Below are positions 1-9,589 of a stretch of 64,000 nt of DNA, in pieces. Both the position numbers and the translations under genes were made by a program. Below the pieces are notes generated by a model, which saw only the letters and a list, made by a program, of their open reading frames with translations, ran no database searches and was not told where the DNA came from. How positions within the stretch are numbered: the first letter of the stretch is position 1; each line of letters begins with the position of its first letter. Source of the DNA: Planctomycetota bacterium (GTDB taxonomy: Bacteria > Planctomycetota > UBA1135 > GCA-002686595); the NCBI GenBank assembly GCA_002683825.1, contig NYUD01000016.1, forward strand, positions 90,284-154,283, in the 5' to 3' direction.

Positions 1-782
1 CGCAGAAAACCGTCCGGAATCGTCAGGCGCATGCCCGTGTCCCGGCGGTAGATCGAGCTGGAGAAGCTCGTCAGCAGGGTGACGTAGTCGATGCAGGCCT
101 GGTCGGAGCCGAACTGGTTTCTGAGCTGGTGATCCGCCTCGATCCAGAGGCGTGCCGTTTCGATGGAAGACCCGGATCCCAGCCCGATCCGGCCGTGCTC
201 TTCCAGAGCCGCTCGTCCGAACTTGCCTTCGGGGTCCTCAAGCGGGGTCGTATCGCAGAAATTCTGCAGCGAGACGTCACCCGGTGTGACCTTGGAGGAG
301 TGAGCCACGGTGGCGCGGTCCGTACGGGCATCGCCGTCCGACGAAAGGAAATAGGCCTCCTCGCCGGCGGACATGTAGCCCTGCAGGGTCGTCGGCGAGA
401 TGGCGAGGAACGCCGTTCCGCCCCCTTCCACAAAGCCGAAGAAACACTTCACCTGTGGAGCCACCAGACGCATCGAGCCGTCCGCCTCGACAACGACGGC
501 TTTTCCTCCGTCCTCGAAGGCGCTGGTCGGCTGCAGGATGAGATCGACCGGCTCGCGCCCCGGAAGGGGGAATCCCGCGAGTCGGACCGGTTCCGTCCCA
601 TGGACCTGCGAGAGGATTGCGTAGTCGCCACCGTCGAAGGTGAGTGTGACGACGCCCTCGACCTCCGCAGTGCGTTCGAACGGCGTCGCGAGCTGGAGCG
701 GCGCGGCGGTGACCGCTTGTCGAGCATCGAGCTCCACGGCTGTGGCGGCGAGAACGGAAAGGGCGATGGCGAATCGGTTCAT
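1..782 (-). CDS. Secreted zinc-metalloprotease-like protein, N-terminal part (runs off window start)
   Basis: Not in ORF track. ATG at 782 (-) translates MNRFAIALSVLAATAVELDARQAVTAAPLQLATPFERTAEVEGVVTLTFDGGDYAIL..., open to position 1. Ends ...LWIEADHQLRNQFGSDQACIDYVTLLTSFSSSIYRRDTGMRLTIPDGFL, closely matching VFLEADQQFRNAFSSDQDCIDYVTLLTAASSSIYRRDIGSVFTIPDGYL of the next gene. Confidence 0.85.
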   Translation of the reverse strand, partial: MNRFAIALSVLAATAVELDARQAVTAAPLQLATPFERTAEVEGVVTLTFDGGDYAILSQVHGTEPVRLAGFPLPGREPVDLILQPTSAFEDGGKAVVVEADGSMRLVAPQVKCFFGFVEGGGTAFLAISPTTLQGYMSAGEEAYFLSSDGDARTDRATVAHSSKVTPGDVSLQNFCDTTPLEDPEGKFGRAALEEHGRIGLGSGSSIETARLWIEADHQLRNQFGSDQACIDYVTLLTSFSSSIYRRDTGMRLTIPDGFL

Positions 783-861
783 GGGATGGGGCTGGTGGAC
801 TTCCACGATGGAAGTGTCAGAGGCATGAAAGAGGGGGAGGGAGTTCAGGGAGTTGCGCGAG

Positions 862-2688
862 CTAGTAGAAATTCACGCGTGCCTGGAGCCCGTTGCAGGC
901 CTGATCCAGGCGGAAGCCTTGAACGTAGGCCATGGCACCGGCCAGGGAGGGATCCAGGGGGACGTCGATTTCGTGGACCGCAAAGAAAAAGTCGGAGGTT
1001 GCGACCGACGAGAACAGAAACGCCGAGCCCGGGTGGACCAAGAGCTCGCCGGTCGAGAGGAAGATGCTGTCGATCGGCTCCGAATATCCGAGGATAAGGC
1101 TAACGGTGCCGGCGGGAAAGGCCAGAACCTGGCTGAGCCAGGGGCGACCCATGAGGGGCGGGTCGGAGGGCAGGTAGCACTCCTCGTTGAGACCGCTTCC
1201 GTTGTACATCGTGACCTCGGCAGGCGGCATACCGCTGACCACCAGGTCGAGCAGGTCGCGGTCCAGGGCGTCGAAGTCTCCGTCGCCATCGAAATCAAAA
1301 ACCTCGTTTGCGGCCCGGGACACGAAGCCCTGGGCGAGGATGCCGTCGGCGACGGCGACGTCGAGAGCGTCTACGTCGCCATCGTAATCGTAGTCGCCGT
1401 TCACGATGACCGTCTCTGCCAGGCAGTTGGCCGATCCAAAGTGCTGGATCAGGTTGTCCTGGACCCGGACGTGGAAGCGCATCCCGACGTTGTTGTTGCC
1501 GCCGGACTCGAGGTGGCAATAGCTCATGATGGTGCCGTTGTCCGGACCGGAACCTTCGAAGCACGGGATCGGGGGCTGATAGTTGAAGGTGTGTCCGGTG
1601 CCGAAGGTGTGTCCGAACTCGTGGCTGAAGACGATCAGATCCCAGTTCGAGTGCGAGGTGTGTTGCACCGGGTTGGGGAAGAAACCGTTCAGGCTGGATA
1701 TTTCATAGCCCTGGGTGTTGTTGCAGAGACCGCCGGCGGTGAAGGCCACACCGCCGAAGACCGGTCGTGTCAAAACGTGAACCGCCGCGCGCGGAAGGTG
1801 GCGGTCGGGGTTCGCGTTGCTGCTCCACCAGGCTTGGACGTTGTTGATGTCGTTGAAGGATCCGACCGTGCCCCAGGGGGGGGTGGAGTTCCAGACCCGC
1901 AGGTATCCGTCGGGGATCGTGAAGACGGAGCCGATGTCCCGGCGATAGATCGAGCTGGATGCGGCTGTGAGCAGGGTGACGTAGTCGATGCAGTCTTGAT
2001 CCGAGGAGAAGGCGTTGCGGAATTGCTGGTCGGCTTCGAGGAAGACCTTCGCCGTGCGCACCTTGGAACCGGAGTTGATCAACTTGAGGATGCCTCCCTG
2101 CTCTTCCATCGAACGCCCGTCGATCTTGGGGGAAGGGGAGCTCGGAGCCGTATAGCCGCACCATTCGGAACCGGTCCCGTCGCCCGCAAACAGGGAAGCG
2201 TGGGCGATCGTTGCTGTTCCCAGGGATCCGCTCGAGGAGAGAAGGAACATGTCATCTCCGATCTCGATATAGCCGTGAATCATCGTCGGGGAGACGCCGA
2301 CGAAGACGGTCCCGCCGCCGTCGACGTGACCGAAGAACGTCTTGACCTCGGGTTGCAGGAAGCTCCTGGAACCGTCCGCACCGACGATGACCGCCCGGGC
2401 GCCGGGCTCGAGTACCTGGGTGGGGAGCAAGGTCAACCCTACGCGCAGGTCCCCCGGCAGGGGGACGTCGCTCACGTGTAGAACCCCGGCTTCGGCGTGG
2501 ACGAGGGAAAAGAGGGCGTAGTCACCGGCGTCGAAACTGACCGTCGCAACCCGACCCGTGTCGCCCAGGCTTACCAGGGGCGAGGGGATTTCGAAGGAGC
2601 CGCGGAACGAAGGACTTTCCTGGGCGGAGGGGAGGGGGGCACAGAGAAGGAAAGAGGCGGCAATGAAGGGGAGGAGGCTGGTATTCAT
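862..2688 (-). CDS. Secreted M12-like zinc metalloprotease with C-terminal dockerin-type calcium repeats
   Basis: HEFGHTFGTGH zinc motif with downstream IMSYCH; calcium-loop motifs DYDYDGDVDALD and DFDGDGDFDALD; signal peptide MNTSLLPFIAASFLLCAPLPSAQ from ATG at 2688 (track start 2877 is probably too early). Confidence 0.88.
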   Translation of the reverse strand: MNTSLLPFIAASFLLCAPLPSAQESPSFRGSFEIPSPLVSLGDTGRVATVSFDAGDYALFSLVHAEAGVLHVSDVPLPGDLRVGLTLLPTQVLEPGARAVIVGADGSRSFLQPEVKTFFGHVDGGGTVFVGVSPTMIHGYIEIGDDMFLLSSSGSLGTATIAHASLFAGDGTGSEWCGYTAPSSPSPKIDGRSMEEQGGILKLINSGSKVRTAKVFLEADQQFRNAFSSDQDCIDYVTLLTAASSSIYRRDIGSVFTIPDGYLRVWNSTPPWGTVGSFNDINNVQAWWSSNANPDRHLPRAAVHVLTRPVFGGVAFTAGGLCNNTQGYEISSLNGFFPNPVQHTSHSNWDLIVFSHEFGHTFGTGHTFNYQPPIPCFEGSGPDNGTIMSYCHLESGGNNNVGMRFHVRVQDNLIQHFGSANCLAETVIVNGDYDYDGDVDALDVAVADGILAQGFVSRAANEVFDFDGDGDFDALDRDLLDLVVSGMPPAEVTMYNGSGLNEECYLPSDPPLMGRPWLSQVLAFPAGTVSLILGYSEPIDSIFLSTGELLVHPGSAFLFSSVATSDFFFAVHEIDVPLDPSLAGAMAYVQGFRLDQACNGLQARVNFY

Positions 2689-2952
2689 GCGGATTCTGCT
2701 GGGAGGCGGTGGGAATGCGCCGGTCGGGAGACACCGAGGGGGCCGGAGATAGACGCGACCCGGGCGGGGTGGGTTCCTGAAGGGTTGCATAATGTGGGGA
2801 AAACTCCTCGGGCCGTTGCCGATCCCGCGGGACCGGGCGGCGCCTTGGCTGAAAGAGCTATGTCCGCGGGGTGCCATGTGTTCCCTTCTCTTATCCTTAA
2901 TCTATCTCATTCCTTGCACGGGGACTCCGCTGACGCGCAGGGCGCCAAAGAC

Positions 2953-3564
2953 ATGAACCTCAAAGCCTGCCACTGCTGCGGTTTGGTCCAGACCCTGCCG
3001 CCCGTTCCCAGGGAGGCCGTGGCGCTGTGTTCGCGCTGTGGGGTGAGGATCCACGATCCGAGGCGTAGCGTGGTGGGCCACAGGTTGTGCCGCGCCGCGG
3101 CGCTCGCCGCGCTCAGTCTCTATCCGCTGGCTATCCTCCTGCCCGTCATGCGCCTGGAGCAGTTCGGCCATGTCTCCGATGCGAGTATCTGGGCCGGCAG
3201 CGTGGGCCTTGTCGCGAAGGGGGAATGGCTTGTCGGAGGCGTCGTCCTTTTTTGCTCGGTGGTTCTGCCGCTGGGCAAGATCCTGGCCCTGCTGGCCCTG
3301 TCCTGGTCTCCCCAAAAGCTGACCTCGCACCATCGAGCCTGGGTTTGGCGGGCGGTCGAATGGACCGGGCGTTGGGGCATGCTCGACGTCCTCTTGGTCG
3401 CGGTGGTCGTGGCCTGGTTGAAGTTCGGTGACCTGGCGGAGGTTCGACCCGGACCCGGTACGGTTGCCTTCACCTGCTGCGTTGTGTTGAATCTCCTCGC
3501 GAGCGCCTGGTTCGATCCGCATTCGCTTTGGAGAGAAGAAGAAGTGAGCGTGCTGGAGACATGA
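2953..3564 (+). CDS. pqiA: Paraquat-inducible protein A-like (PqiA) membrane protein
   Basis: Zinc-ribbon CHCCG...CSRCG followed by PqiA-type TM segments; ATG at 2953; stop overlaps the next start (ATGA). Confidence 0.8.
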   Translation: MNLKACHCCGLVQTLPPVPREAVALCSRCGVRIHDPRRSVVGHRLCRAAALAALSLYPLAILLPVMRLEQFGHVSDASIWAGSVGLVAKGEWLVGGVVLFCSVVLPLGKILALLALSWSPQKLTSHHRAWVWRAVEWTGRWGMLDVLLVAVVVAWLKFGDLAEVRPGPGTVAFTCCVVLNLLASAWFDPHSLWREEEVSVLET

Positions 3565-5000
3565 GCGTGATCTCGGCGCAAGAGCAGAAGCTCCCCACCG
3601 CAAGCATCGAGGTTCGTGCGAGGCGGTCTTTCGCCTGGCTCTTGCCGCTGTTTGCGTTCGCCCTCGCAATCTATCTCGGGGCATCGGCCTGGATGCGTCG
3701 GGGGCCGCTGATCGAAATCCGCGTGCCCGCCGGCCACGGTATCCGTGTCGGTGACGACCTGCGCTACCGCGGCGTATCGGTCGGCATGGTCGAATGTGTG
3801 GACCTTGCCGATGACCTCACCGAAGTCATGTTGGGCGTGCGGCTGGAACCGGCGGCGGGCGGTCTCGCCCGCGCCGGTTCGCGCTTTTGGATCGTGCGTC
3901 CGCACCTTGCCCTCGACGGCGTGCAGGGCCTCGAGACGGTGATAGGGGCTCGCTACCTGGGCGTACTACCCGGGCCCCTGGATTCGGCCCGACAGAGCGA
4001 GTTCATCGCGCTCGCGGAGCCACCGGTCGCCGGCATGGGTGAGGAGGGGGTGCTCGAGGTCGTGATCGAGGCAGGTGAGCGCCACGGCCTGTCACCGGGC
4101 GCCCCGATCCACTATCGCGGCATCGAGATCGGGAGTGTTTTTTCGGTCGGTCTGGCCTCCGATGCCCGGGCGGTCGAGGTGCGCGCCGGTATCCGAGCGC
4201 CGTTCGCCGAGCTCGTCCGAGAGGACTCGCGCTTCTGGCAACAGGGCGGAGTCGATTTTTCCCTCGGTCTGCGTGGGCTGCGGTTCGAGTTCGAGTCGCT
4301 GCGCACCCTCTTCGTCGGAGGGATCGCCCTCTCCACGCCGACCCGTCCCGGCGCTCGGGTCCGTACCGGGCATCGCTTTTATCTTCACGCCGAGCCCGAG
4401 GAGAGCTGGCTCACGTGGCAGCCGCCCCTGGCTCTCGGGCGCGAGCTTCTCCCGGCGGGGGCGCGGGTTCCGGAGCTTGTCCGTGCGCAACATGTCTTCG
4501 AGCAGGGCGTCCTCGGCATCGATCGCTCCCGTGCCGGCTGGCTTCTCTCGCTTGCAGACGGTTGGGTTGGACCCGCTGACCTCTTGACCCACGAGGAAGG
4601 CGCTCGCGTGAAGACCGAGGGGCTTGAACTCCTGGGCCAGCGCCTGGCTCTCGATGGCGAACCCCTCTGGCAGGCCCGCGGCCTCGCGTTGCGAAAACTC
4701 GACCTCGTGCCGCCCGAAGGCGGCGCGCTCGCCGCCATTCAGCGCTGGCCCGAGGAACTCACCCGTGCCCCGATCTCCGGCGAAGATTGCCTGGCCCTGG
4801 GGGATCCCGCTTCGGCGCCCATCGCCCTGGCGGCAACCCATCTGAAAGCGGAGGGCGAGTTCCTCCACGTAGACCCCGCCTTGAGCTTCGACGCGGAATG
4901 GCACGGCGCCGCGGTGGTTTCTCGCAGCGACGCCAAACTGGTGGGTCTGCTGCTGGTTGAGAAGCGCAAGGGGCGCATCAGTCCGGCGCCTTTCGAGTAG
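3561..5000 (+). CDS. pqiB: MCE-domain (MlaD/PqiB-like) intermembrane transport protein
   Basis: N-terminal TM and two MCE-like repeats (IEIRVPAGHGIRVGDDLRYRGVSVGMV...; LEVVIEAGERHGLSPGAPIHYRGIEIGSV...); 4-nt overlap with pqiA. Confidence 0.82.
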   Translation: MSVISAQEQKLPTASIEVRARRSFAWLLPLFAFALAIYLGASAWMRRGPLIEIRVPAGHGIRVGDDLRYRGVSVGMVECVDLADDLTEVMLGVRLEPAAGGLARAGSRFWIVRPHLALDGVQGLETVIGARYLGVLPGPLDSARQSEFIALAEPPVAGMGEEGVLEVVIEAGERHGLSPGAPIHYRGIEIGSVFSVGLASDARAVEVRAGIRAPFAELVREDSRFWQQGGVDFSLGLRGLRFEFESLRTLFVGGIALSTPTRPGARVRTGHRFYLHAEPEESWLTWQPPLALGRELLPAGARVPELVRAQHVFEQGVLGIDRSRAGWLLSLADGWVGPADLLTHEEGARVKTEGLELLGQRLALDGEPLWQARGLALRKLDLVPPEGGALAAIQRWPEELTRAPISGEDCLALGDPASAPIALAATHLKAEGEFLHVDPALSFDAEWHGAAVVSRSDAKLVGLLLVEKRKGRISPAPFE

Positions 5001-5018
5001 GGGCGGGTGAAGAGCGCT

Positions 5019-6641
5019 CTAGCGGAAGCGCTTGCGGACCATGCCCAGCGTGATCAGGAAACTCGCCAACAGGAGCGCAAGCCCCAGCGCGTTCATGAGG
5101 ATCGACATCTTGGCCAGCGTGCGCCAGTCCTTCATGGAAGCCGTCGTCAGGGATACGGAGATATCGTTGGCCTTGTCGAGAATGCCGAGGAAGAGATGGT
5201 CGAAGGCCTGATCCAGTTCGCCCCCGATCTGGCCCTCGTCTTCGCGTTTGGTCCAGCGTTCGACCGACTTGGACAGCAGCAATTCCAGGTCCGTATCCAG
5301 CTGCCGTAGGAGCTCCGCGGTCTCGGGCTCGCGGATCGCGTCGATGGGCCCGCGCTCTGTTTCGCCCCCTCCGCGGAGTAACGTAACGGAGGTATGGGCC
5401 TCCCGCATCGGTCTGAGGACGTCCTCCTCGACGCTGAGGCTCAGGTCACCCGCCAGGGCTTCCTCGAACCAAAGATGAGCGTTCGAGACGTTCGTCCGCA
5501 GTTGATCCATCAGTCTGATGGGGATCTCCTTGAGCTCACGTGAGGAGTTCGCCTTCAGGTACCAGAAGGTGCTGGTTCCGGAGCCGAAGACCATCGCGAG
5601 GACCGCTGCGATCACGACCACGACGGCGATGCGGTTGCGATGCAGGAAGCGCTCGAAGCGGTAGGCGTGGGTCGGCGGTCGTGCCAGGATGGGTTCGCTG
5701 GCGAGGTAGAGTTCGACGTCTTCCTTGAGCTGGGCGACCGATTCGTATCGGCGTTCCCGATTGCGTTCGATGGCCTTGAGCGTGATCCAGTCCAGGTCCC
5801 CGCGTACGCGCTTGGTCAACGACGTCGGGTTGGTGCGACGGTTTGCGGCGACGTCTTCCAGAGAGGAGTTCAGCTCGGTCAACTTGGTGCTGGGTTTGGT
5901 GCTCTCCTCTCTCTGCATGTTCCGCAGGAGGGCGGGAAGGCCGCCGGTCCCGAGTTCGCGCTCGTGCGGGCGTGAACCTGTGAGGAGCTCGAACAGCACG
6001 ATTCCCAGCCCATAGACGTCGGCGCGGTTGTCGATGTCGTCCGGGGGAAGTTCGACCTGTTCGGGGCTCATGTAGGAGGGCGTTCCCAGGAGCTGCCCGG
6101 GGGTCGTGAGCATCGTGGCTTCGCTGGCTCCCGAAGAAAGGACCTTGGCGAGTCCGAAGTCGATGACCATCGGCACGTGATGCCCGTCCTGATAGCTGAT
6201 AAGCAGGTTGGACGGCTTGACGTCGCGGTGCAGGATGCCGCGGCCATGGGCGTGTTGGATTGCGGCGCAGATGCGAACGAAGAGCCGCAGCCGTTCGACG
6301 ACGTTGAGCTTGTGCTCGTCGCAGTGCTCGGTCAAGGGCTTGCCCTCTACGTACTCCATGACGAAGTACGGTCTTCCGGTTCGCGTCTCCCCGGCGTCGA
6401 GCACCTTGGCGATGTTCGGATGGCTCATCATCGCAACCGCCTGGCGTTCCAGCTCAAAACGCGCGAGCACCTCGCGCGTGTCCATGCCGAGCTTGATGAG
6501 CTTGATGGCGACCCTGCGGGATATCGGAGGGCCTTGTTCTGCGAGGTAGACGGACCCCACCCCGCCCTCACCGAGGATTTCGATGACCTCGTAGGGACCG
6601 ATCTTCTTGGGGAGGGTGATCACGAGGAACCCCATCGGCAT
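5019..6641 (-). CDS. Hanks-type Ser/Thr protein kinase with C-terminal TM/extracytoplasmic sensor-like domain
   Basis: IGPYEVIEILGEGGVGSVYLAE, VAIKLIK, HRDVKPSNLL, DFGLAK; two hydrophobic segments after the kinase domain. Confidence 0.92.
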   Translation of the reverse strand: MPMGFLVITLPKKIGPYEVIEILGEGGVGSVYLAEQGPPISRRVAIKLIKLGMDTREVLARFELERQAVAMMSHPNIAKVLDAGETRTGRPYFVMEYVEGKPLTEHCDEHKLNVVERLRLFVRICAAIQHAHGRGILHRDVKPSNLLISYQDGHHVPMVIDFGLAKVLSSGASEATMLTTPGQLLGTPSYMSPEQVELPPDDIDNRADVYGLGIVLFELLTGSRPHERELGTGGLPALLRNMQREESTKPSTKLTELNSSLEDVAANRRTNPTSLTKRVRGDLDWITLKAIERNRERRYESVAQLKEDVELYLASEPILARPPTHAYRFERFLHRNRIAVVVVIAAVLAMVFGSGTSTFWYLKANSSRELKEIPIRLMDQLRTNVSNAHLWFEEALAGDLSLSVEEDVLRPMREAHTSVTLLRGGGETERGPIDAIREPETAELLRQLDTDLELLLSKSVERWTKREDEGQIGGELDQAFDHLFLGILDKANDISVSLTTASMKDWRTLAKMSILMNALGLALLLASFLITLGMVRKRFR

Positions 6642-6713
6642 TCGGCCCGTGAAAATCGCGAGGATTCAGGGTCCTTGTCCGGGGAACGACTCCCTCGAAA
6701 AGATCTTCTCGCT

Positions 6714-7673
6714 TCAGAGTTCGAAGATTATTCCGTCGCGGGCGACCCCCATGCCTGCGTTGCCGATCTCCAGATCGGCGGGGCTGCCGCTGTCGCAGGC
6801 GGGATTGGTGTGGTTCAGGTGGGTGAAGAGCACCTTGCGCCGTTCGGATGCGGGAAGGGGCGCGAAGCGCGCCAGGGACTCCGTGATCAGTGGGTGGGGG
6901 ATCTCGGAGAGGTCGCGTCCGGGGATTTCATCCGCGGTATAGAAGGCGCCGTCGAGAAGTGCGTGGTCGACCCGGGCGAGGACCTCCTCGATGGGCGTCG
7001 ACCAGCGCTCCCACTTGTCGATGTCAGGCAGGTACAGGAGGCTCTCCCGCGGACCTTCGATGATGAAAGCCAGCGTGTCGGTGAACTCGTCTCGGTGGGG
7101 GACGACGAGAGCGCGGACGAAAAGATTTTCGCCCAGGGTGATGCGCTCATCCTGGAGAATTTCTTCGGGCCGGATCACGCCGGCATCGACGAGCAGGCTC
7201 CAGGGGCCGTTCTGTCGCAGGAAGGTATCGAAACGCGTCGAGACATAGACGGGCAGATCCTTGGCCCCATAGGCCTCCGGACCGAGGTGCAAGAGGCCCG
7301 TGTAGTGCCCCATGTGTGCGTGCGTGAGAAACAGGCCGTCGAAGAGCGGCGGACGCGGTCCGGAAAACGATCGCGTGGGGGGGTGGGGCGCGGCCCGCGT
7401 CACCTGTTCGCGGATGTCGGGCGTCGCATCGAAGAGCCAGCGTTTGCCCGTGCGCGGATCCGCGAGCAAGAGCGAGGTCACCAGGCGCCGTTCCTGCGGG
7501 TGTTTGCGGGCACGCACGCAGCGCTCTTCAAGGCAGCCTATCTGCGGAAGACCCGCGTCCTGGGCGGTGCCCAGGACCACGACGTAGGGGCCTCTCGGCG
7601 TGGGCGTGTACGAGCCGGGGCCGGCGCAGCCCGGGAGCGTGGCCGCTGCGAGAAAGGTGAAGAGTGCCCTCAT
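6714..7673 (-). CDS. PqqB-like MBL-fold hydrolase, predicted lipoprotein
   Basis: VVVLGTAQDAGLPQIGC, THAHMGHYTGLLHLG; N-terminal lipobox-like AAATLPGCAG. Confidence 0.8.
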   Translation of the reverse strand: MRALFTFLAAATLPGCAGPGSYTPTPRGPYVVVLGTAQDAGLPQIGCLEERCVRARKHPQERRLVTSLLLADPRTGKRWLFDATPDIREQVTRAAPHPPTRSFSGPRPPLFDGLFLTHAHMGHYTGLLHLGPEAYGAKDLPVYVSTRFDTFLRQNGPWSLLVDAGVIRPEEILQDERITLGENLFVRALVVPHRDEFTDTLAFIIEGPRESLLYLPDIDKWERWSTPIEEVLARVDHALLDGAFYTADEIPGRDLSEIPHPLITESLARFAPLPASERRKVLFTHLNHTNPACDSGSPADLEIGNAGMGVARDGIIFEL

Positions 7674-9535
7674 TCCCGTGTGTCCTTTGCCAGGAGTCGC
7701 AGGTTGGCGCGCGCAGTTTCGTGATCGGGTTGGATGGCCAGGATGCGTTCGAAGCGCGATCTTGCCGACTCGAAATCACCCCCTTTTGCGTCGAGGATCC
7801 CCAGGTTGTTCCAGGCCTTGACGAAGTAGGGGTCGGCCACGAGCGCCGCTTCCCAGGCGGCCCTCGCCTCGGCGGTTCTACCGAGCGACATCGAGGCGTC
7901 CCCCGAACCGGCATGGTGCTGGGGGTGCAAGGGGTCGAGCTCGATCAGCCGGGCGTAGGTCTGGAGGGCGAGTTCGAACTGCCCCCTGTCGAACTGCACC
8001 GAGGCCAGTCCGCGTAGAAGCGCGGTGTTTTCGGGAAAGAGTCGAAGGAGCGTCCGATAGAGCGCCTCCGCCGGTTCGTATTCCTTGCGGTTGGCCCGCG
8101 CCCGGGCCGCGAAGAGCGCCTGGTAGGGATCCAGGGTTTTCCCGCGGAGCCCGTTGGCGGTGAGCTCGATCACTCCCTGCCAGTCCTCGTTGCGTGCCGC
8201 CTTCTGGATCCGGCGATAGAGCAGGTGATCGGCGTGGCGGTCCTTCGGATCGGGCAGTTGGGCCTGCGCATCGAGCGCGAGCGGGGCGAAGCCGTAGCCC
8301 AGGGCGGCCAGCTTGTCACGGGTCGCGGCGTCCAGGGCCATTTCGCCCGGCGAGGGCGGGGCGGGAAAGTCCCCGATGAGTGCTTCGAAGCGTTTCACCC
8401 AGCTAGCGCGTGCCGCGCCCCCTTCGGCGAACAGGTTGGTGCGCTCACCGGGGTCGCTCTGCAGTCGATAGAGCTCGTCGGTCGGCGCCGAGATGAACTT
8501 GTCCGTTCCAAAACGCATGCCGGCCAGGTTGGACCACATGTATTCGTAGCGCGGCAGCAGCGTTTCGAAGTAGATCGCGCGTTCGCTGCGCTCTTCTCCC
8601 GGAGCACTCCACAGGGGTCTGAGGCTTCTGCCCTGAACGCCTGCGGGAGCGACCAACCCGGCGAGATCGAGGAGCGTGGGAGCGATATCCACGGTGCTGA
8701 CCGGTACATCGATCCGGATTCCCCGGGGGATTTCATCCGGCGCGCGCAGCAAGAGCGGCACGTGGATCGTTGCCTGATACACGAAGAGGCCGTGGGTGTC
8801 CTCTCCCTTGTCACCCAAGCCCTCGCCGTGGTCGGCGACGACGACCAGCGTGGTCCGGTCGTACAGCCCCCGGTCCTCGAGTGCATCGAGCAGTCGACCG
8901 ACGGCCGTATCGACCCGCGCGATCTCGGCGTCGTAGGGGTGTGTCTTTTCGGAAGAGGGGTGGTAGGGAAAGTGCGGTTCGAAGAAGTGCAACCAGCAAA
9001 AGAGAGGCTCGCCGCGGCGCGAGTCCATCCAGGCCAGGGCGCGTCGAACGACCGTCTCTGCGCTGCGCTCACGGTACGCGTCGAGAAAGGGCCTGGCGTC
9101 GTGCAGGAAGTCGTCGTCGTAGTGGTCGAAGCCCTGATCGAGGCCGTAGCGTGCGGAGAGCACTTCGGCCGCCAGGAAGGCTCCCGTGGAGTATCCCGCC
9201 GAGGCAAAGATCTCGGTGACGGTCTCGACCTCGTCCGGGAGGCGGTGGTTGCCGTTGTTGCGCGCACCGTGGGATGGGGGAAAGAGGCCCGTCAGAATGG
9301 AAGCGTGGGAGGGCAGCGTCGTCGGAGCCGTGGCGCTGGCATCGGTGAAGAGCGCACCGTCGGCCGCGATCCCATCGAGGTGGGGTGTTCGAGCAGCCCT
9401 GTAGCCGTAGGCCCCCAGGCGATCCGCGCGCGTCGTGTCCAGCGTGATCAGGATCGTGGCGGGCGGGCCGCCGCTGCCGGCGTTGCCGCAACCCGTCATG
9501 AGAGCCGCGAGGACGGGGAGGTCAAACGGGCGCAT
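7670..9535 (-). CDS. Sulfatase-superfamily (alkaline phosphatase fold) protein with C-terminal TPR repeats
   Basis: ILITLDTTRADRLGAYGY, ATAPTTLPSHASILTG, VVVADHGEGLG; TPR repeats at C-terminus; likely ATG at 9535; lipobox-like LMTGCGN. Confidence 0.87.
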   Translation of the reverse strand: MRPFDLPVLAALMTGCGNAGSGGPPATILITLDTTRADRLGAYGYRAARTPHLDGIAADGALFTDASATAPTTLPSHASILTGLFPPSHGARNNGNHRLPDEVETVTEIFASAGYSTGAFLAAEVLSARYGLDQGFDHYDDDFLHDARPFLDAYRERSAETVVRRALAWMDSRRGEPLFCWLHFFEPHFPYHPSSEKTHPYDAEIARVDTAVGRLLDALEDRGLYDRTTLVVVADHGEGLGDKGEDTHGLFVYQATIHVPLLLRAPDEIPRGIRIDVPVSTVDIAPTLLDLAGLVAPAGVQGRSLRPLWSAPGEERSERAIYFETLLPRYEYMWSNLAGMRFGTDKFISAPTDELYRLQSDPGERTNLFAEGGAARASWVKRFEALIGDFPAPPSPGEMALDAATRDKLAALGYGFAPLALDAQAQLPDPKDRHADHLLYRRIQKAARNEDWQGVIELTANGLRGKTLDPYQALFAARARANRKEYEPAEALYRTLLRLFPENTALLRGLASVQFDRGQFELALQTYARLIELDPLHPQHHAGSGDASMSLGRTAEARAAWEAALVADPYFVKAWNNLGILDAKGGDFESARSRFERILAIQPDHETARANLRLLAKDTRE

Positions 9536-9589
9536 CGTGAGAGGGATCCTCGGTGGCGGGCAAGCCGGGGTCAAGCTTCAAGGGCTGGC

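Noticed and set aside
853-2481. Long plus-strand ORF (542 aa) opposite the metalloprotease; similarly 24712-26697, 26514-28631 and 57677-59536 (+), 61979-63799 (-) and 11166-12827 (+)
   Set aside because: Overlap well-supported genes on the other strand or another frame, with no recognisable motifs; expected artefacts in high-GC DNA.
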